In this document: positions 58,331-64,000 of the stretch, piece after piece
Position numbering within the stretch: position 1 is the first letter of the stretch
How the letters are laid out: every line of letters starts with the position of its first letter
From: Sanghuangporus weigelae
Taxonomy: Eukaryota > Basidiomycota > Agaricomycetes > Hymenochaetales > Hymenochaetaceae
NCBI GenBank assembly: GCA_033182465.1
Contig: CP137320.1
Span: forward strand, 1,984,001-2,048,000
Length of the DNA stretch: 64,000 nucleotides
Direction: 5' to 3'
Notes under the pieces: generated by a model
Told to the model about the DNA's origin: nothing
What the model saw: the letters and a program-made list of their open reading frames with translations, nothing else
Database searches by the model: none
Position numbers and translations under genes: made by a program

Positions 58331-58700
58331 TCCGTTGAGTCCATAACGGTGAAAACAAGGCAGCGGAGTAGTTAGTTAGGACGCTGATGAATTCAATCAG
58401 AAAGGCACGTGACTGGTCACTTCCTTAAAAGGAATGTATTGCCTTATAAGTGTCCTGTATGCGTTTCTATGTGATGTTTAGTGTTTTGTGAAGAGTCGAC
58501 ACATCTCCATCGCGGGGGTGTGACGTGTCCTGGCTTTGGTACCAAATACACACGCGACTTCTCAGGTTACCCATCCTCCTGTGTCGAAGCCGAGCTGCAA
58601 TTGGGCACCTCTAGCTCCATTCCACTACATTGTGGGTGCAACTGAATGAATCTATATTCATGTTCATTTCATGCCAGCTGACTTTCTAATTGGCATAAAG
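58331..58700. promoter_or_regulatory. Upstream region of copy C, a copy of the MAP1/A promoter
   Basis: Starts with a relic of the MAP1 start (58331-58344 matches 54324-54337 at 12 of 14 bases). It then repeats landmarks of 54338-54702 in order: GCGGAGTA, the CACGTGAC Cbf1-type site at 58406-58413 inside a matching AGGCACGTGACTG..TCACTT context, and GTGAAGAGTCGAC. Confidence 0.65.
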
Positions 58701-60489
58701 ATGTCCGGATCCGTTGCATCTGAAGTTGCCATCTTCTGGGACTACGGTAAACATTCCTGAATGCCAGTACATGGTTTTTTATGCCCTAATTCCTATCCCA
58801 ATTTCGTAGAAAACTGTCGTCCTCCTTCTAATCTTCCCGGGGGCAAGCTTGTTGAAACTATCCAAAATCTGGATCAAATACCCGACCGCGTCAAAGTATT
58901 CAAGGCCTATGTTGATATAGCATTGGAATGCGTGAATCCACGATCCTATACGCTCCATTCCGAGCTTCAATCATCAGGTGTAACATTGGTACATTGTCCT
59001 CATAATGGAAAGAAAGATGTTGCGGACAAGATGATGATAGGTGCGCAATAATACGATTTGTGAATAACTGCTGACGTTGTCTTCAGTGGACATGTTTGCC
59101 TTTGCATTAGACAACGATACACCGACGACAATTGCCATTATCACCGGAGACAGAGATTTTGCGTACGCAGTCGCTGTTCTGAGGCTGCGAGGTTACAAAG
59201 TCGTGATAATCTCTCCCCATGCGGGACATGCGAGTTTGAAGATGCAGGCAGACGCCCTGTATGACTGGCAGAAGATCATGAATGATGCGATCTCCACGGA
59301 AGATATTGCTGAGAATTCCGTTCTCTCAATGAATTCGCCGAAGACACATGTGTCTAATAATGCTACGGATGTGGAAAATTGGGGACATTCAAAGCCATCA
59401 GCTTCTCAAGATCTCTCGAAGTCGATACTTTGCAGTTGGTCGGCTACACCACCATTAAAATCAGCCAAAAGCTCAGAGTCTATTCCGACAAGAATCCGTG
59501 CTCACGATTTGTCGATACCGAGTGCAAAATCATGCTCTACTCCTCCTATTTTATTGAATAAGCCCGGGTGCAGTTACACAAGTAAGTCTTCACTACCAAC
59601 AGGTCTTGTGGAGATGAACTAACTGTTTCCAGCCAACTGTCATGACTCTGCCAGCTCACCAGACAGTGGAGATGAAGTTGGACAATGCGATGAAGAAAAA
59701 CGCCATTCAGACAAGTTCTTCGATGGTATCCCGTCTCTATCGGATGCATGGGATGTTCACTCTGTTAAAGACGACATCAATGACGATCATGATTCAATGT
59801 CGGAAACTTCAAGTAGCATTCTGTCAGACTCGCAATCAGCGGGCATATCAGTATTATTTCCTACAAACTCTGGAATGATCGAGCTCTCGTCAATACGTCG
59901 ATTTGAGACTCTCATAGAATACTTCTATGATCAGTGGGTTGTGTCGGACTCAACTACATTCCGTTCCTCGATTGTCGCCTCGGAAATGCTAAAGCAAGAT
60001 CCAGCAGTTTACGAGAAAGCTGGCGTGTGCAAAATGAAGCAATACATCGAAGAGGCTAGGCAAGCCAACGTGATCGTTCCGCCCGCTATGGACAGCGAGG
60101 GAGATTGGTGGATTGAAATAAATGACGCTCTGTATTCGATTTTCGGAGCGTACAGGATGGACACCCTACCTTCATCAGACCCAGAGGGGAGCCACCACTC
60201 AGCAGAAAACGCGATAGTCATCGTGGATCCCGTGTACGAGCCTCTTATTGACCGCCTGCGAATGGAACCCTCATACCAGCTGTTGTATTCCACGCTCGGA
60301 GTATTCTTCAAGCGCGAGCATCCATACCTTTACGAGCAAGCTGGTGTGCGAACGCTCTCTCAATACCTTGGAAAGGCTGAAGAGCAGGGCATCGTTATCC
60401 TGCTGAGTGATGACTGGGCTGGAAGCCAACGGGTTGAGCTCGTATCAGCCCTCCAAGAGTACGACTCCATCACATGTGCTTGGTATTGA
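58701..60489 (+). CDS. NYN-domain plus tandem OST-HTH/LOTUS-like protein, copy C (intact)
   Basis: Probable RNA-binding endonuclease of the MARF1/limkain-like plan. Four exons (58701-58746, 58810-59040, 59087-59581, 59633-60489) join to 1,629 bases and 542 residues. NYN domain, residues about 6-160: EVAIFWDYENCRPPSN with the first Asp, VKVFKAYVDIALE, LVHCPHNGKKDVADKMMI with two acidic residues, and IAIITGDRDFAYAVAVLRLR with the last Asp pair. A Ser-rich linker of about 170 residues follows. OST-HTH-like repeat 1: RFETLIEYFYDQWVV, SSIVASEMLKQDPAVYEKAG and MKQYIEEARQANVIV. Repeat 2: YEPLIDRLRMEPSYQLLYST, LGVFFKREHPYLYEQAGV and LSQYLGKAEEQGIVI. All acidic NYN positions are kept. No membrane or signal sequence. 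RNA binding and cleavage are inferred from the family, and the target is unknown. Confidence 0.82.
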
Positions 60490-60824
60490 CTATGTTCAAG
60501 TTGGTTTCATTCTGTATTATACTTTCTGGTGTACAAGGTTGTGAGCCACAAATACGAACGTGCATGCATATTCAAAAATAGCTGTCATTGACATTGAATC
60601 CAGTGCATTGATAACCTGGATTAACGCAACGTGTCGCATGGGAACTAATGAATAAACATTATCCTATAAACGCTTCGCTAGTGTACATAGCGCTATGGAC
60701 TTGATCAGAAATGTACCGCCTGATCTACGGTTTGAATACAAGTGCGGCAGTAAATGAACGAAAACCGGAAATATTACCATACCTATCTTTACATTTGAAC
60801 CGAAACGCGTGGAAAGTCCTTGCT
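60490..60824. other. Convergent 3' intergenic, C/D
   Basis: About 335 bases between the stops of C(+) and D(-), similar to 56213-56583. The two mRNAs could overlap at their 3' ends. Confidence 0.5.
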
Positions 60825-63001
60825 CTAGCTGTTTGATCCATGGACTATAACACGATAAGCTGGCATAAGCTCCGCCCATTCACTCCCTGGAGAACCACCA
60901 CTTCCGATTCGAATGATGCCATTTCTCTCAGCTTTCTCAAGATAAGCTGAAAGACCGGAGACATTAGCACGCTTATACAAATCTGGATGTTGTGCTCTGA
61001 AAAACGTCCCGAGTATAGAATATAGAAGTCTATGAGATGGGATCTCAGCGCGAAGTTGACTGGTAAGAGGAGCATAAATCCATTCGGCAGCTGGCTGTGA
61101 AGCTTGTGAGGAGCTCGACTGCTTCGAGGGAGTAGCCGGGGAAGCGGCACTCTTCGTCGATTGTGTATCTTCTTGGACTGGAGGATAAAGTACAGGATTC
61201 ATTTCCACCCAACCAGTCCCATCGCTGTTAAGACCAGGTCCGATGATCACCCCAGCCTGCCTTGCCGCTTCAATATACGACTTCAGCTTCTTTACTCCTG
61301 CCATCTGATAAACCCGAGGGTTTTTCTTCCGAAGCTGCACCGCTACCTCTGATGAGATGGCCCGGGTGGATTTATCGGTAGTCCTTCGTTCAATGAAAAA
61401 CGATATGAGCGCCTGGAATCGCTGTTGATCTTCTCGTGTCGGAAGAAGTGCATTTTGTATGGACGCGTCAGATTGCGCAGGAGAGTTACAAGAGGAGCCG
61501 GTCTGCCCTGTTTTGAGGGCCGATTCGAAACTACTGCACGGCTGATCGACAGTTGGCAATGCTATTCCACCCGATTCCTTCGATAAGCTTATTGAAGAGA
61601 AATGACCTCGACTCTCGTCGATCGAGGCAAGATCGGAGAATTTGCATGGAAATCCTATCGAGTCGGCTACTATATCTCCCTTCTCAACTTGACAAGGATC
61701 AAGATGACCGGTGGATGCATCTTGCAGTGCTTCGACTCGAATATGGGTTGAACTCGGAGCACTTGAAGTAGCGTCGTTGCGAAGGGCATTATTCGACGAT
61801 ATAGCTTCATGTGACGAGAGAGTAGTTGATTTGACTATAAGCGATGGCTCTGAAGTCGATACATCGGATTCGATTTCGGATATCCATGACGCCGTCTCGA
61901 ATTCAGTAGATGTCTCCGGTGATCCTAATACATGCGAAGAAAACTGAAATGATGGATGAGGCTCTCCTGCTGTTTCGGGTGTGACAGAATTCTTCGTAAC
62001 CTCCTCAGAGACGGCCTTATTATTTGCGGAACGAGACGACTCGTTCAGCGCTATTATATCTCTCCGACACGTCGAAGTTTCAGAGCAATGTGATCCAAAA
62101 TCTATCCCTGCTTCCCTGTCATACCGACTGCTTAATGAAGGAGACAGGTAAACATGAGGCTTGAGACAGGGAGAGGGCCGAAGTGAGTTTCGCGAACTCG
62201 ACTGGAGGGAATTGAATTCGGACTGTGGCCGGGATGTAGGGAGAACTTCACTCCTTAACGCAGCGATTCGAGCTGTTGCATTTGGATAAATGTCCATTTG
62301 GCAGACTGACGAACTTGGAGCTGCAGAAACAAGAGGGCCGCTCGGCTCAGAAGCTGAAGCAGCGAAAGTTTTTGATATCGTGTTGCCGGTGTCGACCACA
62401 GAGTCCATAGAATCGAGTATATCCGTCTGCCAATCATAAAGTTCATCGGCCTGAACCTTCAGACTCGTATGGGCGTTGGAAGCAGGAGAAATGGCAATGA
62501 TACGATATCCTCGTAGCTTAAGAATCGCAGCAGCGTAAGCAAAGTCCCGATCACCAGTGATAAGAACAATACACGCAGGGGCAGGCCTGTCTATCGCAAA
62601 GGCGAGCATATCCACTAGAGGAAATCGATATCAATAATTGGATTTCGACTTCAAGAAAAATGGAGCACCTATCATCATTTTATCCGCGACATCCTTTTTC
62701 CCGTTATGAGGACAATGGACAAGAGAAAGTCCAGATGACTGCAAATCGGAATGAAAGCTTATAGATCTTGAATACGCGCAATCGACAGACAAATCAATGT
62801 AAGCTCTGAAAGTTGTTATACTTCCGTAGCCTTGAACGAGACGTCGTATGTTGTAAACGACTTTGTTGCCGGATATATTACTAGAAGGGCGACAGTTCTC
62901 TGAAATGAAGACGAGAGCTAAGTATATAGGGCGACTTGAACACATAACCACTCACCGAAGTCCCAGAAGATAGCAGTTTGGCTTGGGCTTGTCGGAAGCA
63001 T
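60825..63001 (-). CDS. NYN-domain plus tandem OST-HTH/LOTUS-like protein, copy D (intact)
   Basis: Second intact member, of the B/D subtype. Three exons (62956-63001, 62669-62899, 60825-62614) join to 2,067 bases and 688 residues. NYN: QTAIFWDFENCRPSSN, TFRAYIDLSVDCAY, LVHCPHNGKKDVADKMMI and CIVLITGDRDFAYAAAILKL, with all acidic positions kept. A long Ser/Thr/Glu-rich linker of about 270 residues follows, longer than in C. OST-HTH-like repeat 1: QRFQALISFFIERRT, AISSEVAVQLRKKNPRVYQM and KLKSYIEAARQAGVIIGPGL. Repeat 2: YAPLTSQLRAEIPSHRLLYS, LGTFFRAQHPDLYKRANVSG and SAYLEKAERNGIIRIGSGG, ending HGSNS. Exons 1 and 2 match those of A and C in length, so the two subtypes share one ancestor. It converges on copy C. 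Confidence 0.82.
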
Positions 63002-64000
63002 CACAGGATTCCGGAAGACATGGACTCACAGTTCAAGAGACACAGATCATATGTACCGTTCACCTTGGAACACGACTCAACCTGACGGCCAAGGCGTGTA
63101 CAAGTGATCATCATCATCATGGATGCTCGGGTTCAAGTCAATTCCGAAGCAACTGCCTGTTGTAGCAATGATCGGCGTAATGGTGATCTAGTATTTGCGT
63201 ATATTTTTTCGTTCCTCGTTCCATCTCAACCTTGTCCAAGCTTGAGCAGGTAGTCTCTCTACTTCGGCCGACGGCTTATGCAACTGACGCTGAATCCGCA
63301 TGAACCACTGCTCTCAGGAACGGGATACACTCAATGGCATCACTGAGATTGGCTGGCTCGAAGATTTCTTTATTTACTTCCGACTATCTCACAACTATCG
63401 CGCCCAATCAATCCCCCCTACATTCAACAATGTCTAGTTGAGTCTGTGATCTATTTCAGTTAGGTAAGCGATGTGAAAATTTGTTGTGGATCAGGAAGAA
63501 GCTTTGAAGATTACGTATCGATCAAGCAGAATTGCGTGCTATTGCACCAGCTGTTACATATGGAATTTGAAAGAAAGATATGATATTGCTTGGGAATTGC
63601 GCCCGGCGTCCACCATCGGCTCCCGGTGGGCTCCATCGTGCCTGTTTTGTCCTTTTATAAGGTCGAGAGAACAGGCGTTGTCAAGATCAGATACCGCCCG
63701 TTCCGACATGGCTTCCTCAGCTAAACGGTTCGTGAAGCGGACAATTGGGTATCCCGAAAGAATAGTGCCGACAATTTCCACGGTCGAATGGACGAAAGAT
63801 GTTGCTTCTGGCAAACGTCCTAAAACTCTCGTTCGTTGCCCTCTGTATGGCGCCGTTCTTCTAGAGCACTTATCGGACCATCCTTATTAGGTCGTGGACT
63901 ACCTTAAAAGCCTCTTCCCAATCCTTGGATGGATTGGACGTTATAGTCAGTACTTTCAATATCAATTGGCTCAGGGCTGCACAGCGATCCTAATCACCCT
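63002..64000. other. Right end of the window, no secure gene
   Basis: About 1 kb beyond the D promoter. A plus-strand open frame runs to 63890 with CYCTSCYIWNLKERY, SRWAPSCLFCPFI and TVEWTKDVASGKRPKTLVR. Its Cys spacing hints at a real exon, but it lacks an upstream ATG, so it may be part of a spliced gene or chance. A short CAT repeat lies near 63106-63119. Confidence 0.3.

Larger units (their letters stand above)
54322..62582. repeat. Tandem segmental duplication, two units of about 4 kb
   Basis: Unit 1 is about 54322-58330 and unit 2 about 58331-62582. Unit 1 contains A(+) and B(-); unit 2 contains C(+) and most of D(-). The similarity covers coding exons, the A/C upstream regions and the convergent 3' intergenic stretches (the CCTATAAAC..TAGTGTACA and TATCTTTACATTTGA words of 56410-56550 recur at 60663-60800). 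Divergence is substantial, so the duplication is not very recent. Confidence 0.7.

Noticed and set aside
63120-63145. GGTTCAAGTC, a B-box-like word
   Set aside because: No cloverleaf can be built with the upstream sequence.

Overview
The window is nuclear DNA of a filamentous basidiomycete, most likely an Agaricomycete. Genes sit close together on both strands and are cut by many 50-70 base GT..AG introns. The recognisable proteins are eukaryotic housekeeping types, and several families look basidiomycete-specific. I saw no CRISPR array, bacterial operon, rRNA, tRNA or clear transposon. Exon boundaries were read by eye from splice sites and conserved motifs, and every function is a homology call made without a database.

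Layout. At 1-9 kb lie the 5' part of the XPF/Rad1 repair nuclease (-), a short-chain dehydrogenase-like protein that has lost its catalytic motifs (-), proteasome subunit Rpn8 (+), a seven-knuckle CNBP/Gis2 protein (+) and an O-mannosyltransferase of the Pmt2 type (-). At 9-14 kb lie fibrillarin, a DNAJC9-like J-protein and a UPF0658-type membrane protein (all -). At 14.7-26.5 kb lie a large disordered protein (+), a YMR226C-like dehydrogenase (-), a SET-domain methyltransferase (+), an Eht1/EMB8-type hydrolase (+) and a conserved protein of unknown function (-). At 27-33.8 kb lie a tiny Cys-rich protein, an unresolved gene that may be decayed, mitochondrial ribosomal protein bS21m, Gir2/RWDD1, a cyclin K/T-like protein and eIF2B alpha. 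At 34-39.3 kb the DNA is gene-poor, with one intronless gene of unknown function. At 39.3-54.3 kb lie an Lcl3-like nuclease, a very long XMAP215/Stu2 TOG protein, glycerol-3-phosphate acyltransferase, another tiny Cys-rich protein and methionine aminopeptidase 1.

The most unusual part is 54.3-63.0 kb. Four copies of genes encoding an N-terminal NYN (PIN-like) nuclease domain and two C-terminal OST-HTH/LOTUS-like repeats alternate in direction: A(+), B(-), C(+), D(-). A resembles C and B resembles D. The pattern fits one tandem duplication of a block of about 4 kb, running from the first codons of MAP1 to the middle of the NYN exon of D. The junction can be seen at about 58330, where truncated copy B meets a short relic of the MAP1 start. 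C and D look whole. A has a frame break inside NYN, and B is a truncated, frame-broken pseudogene. The domain plan recalls MARF1/limkain-type RNA regulators, so this cluster is the best candidate here for an undescribed RNA-directed system.
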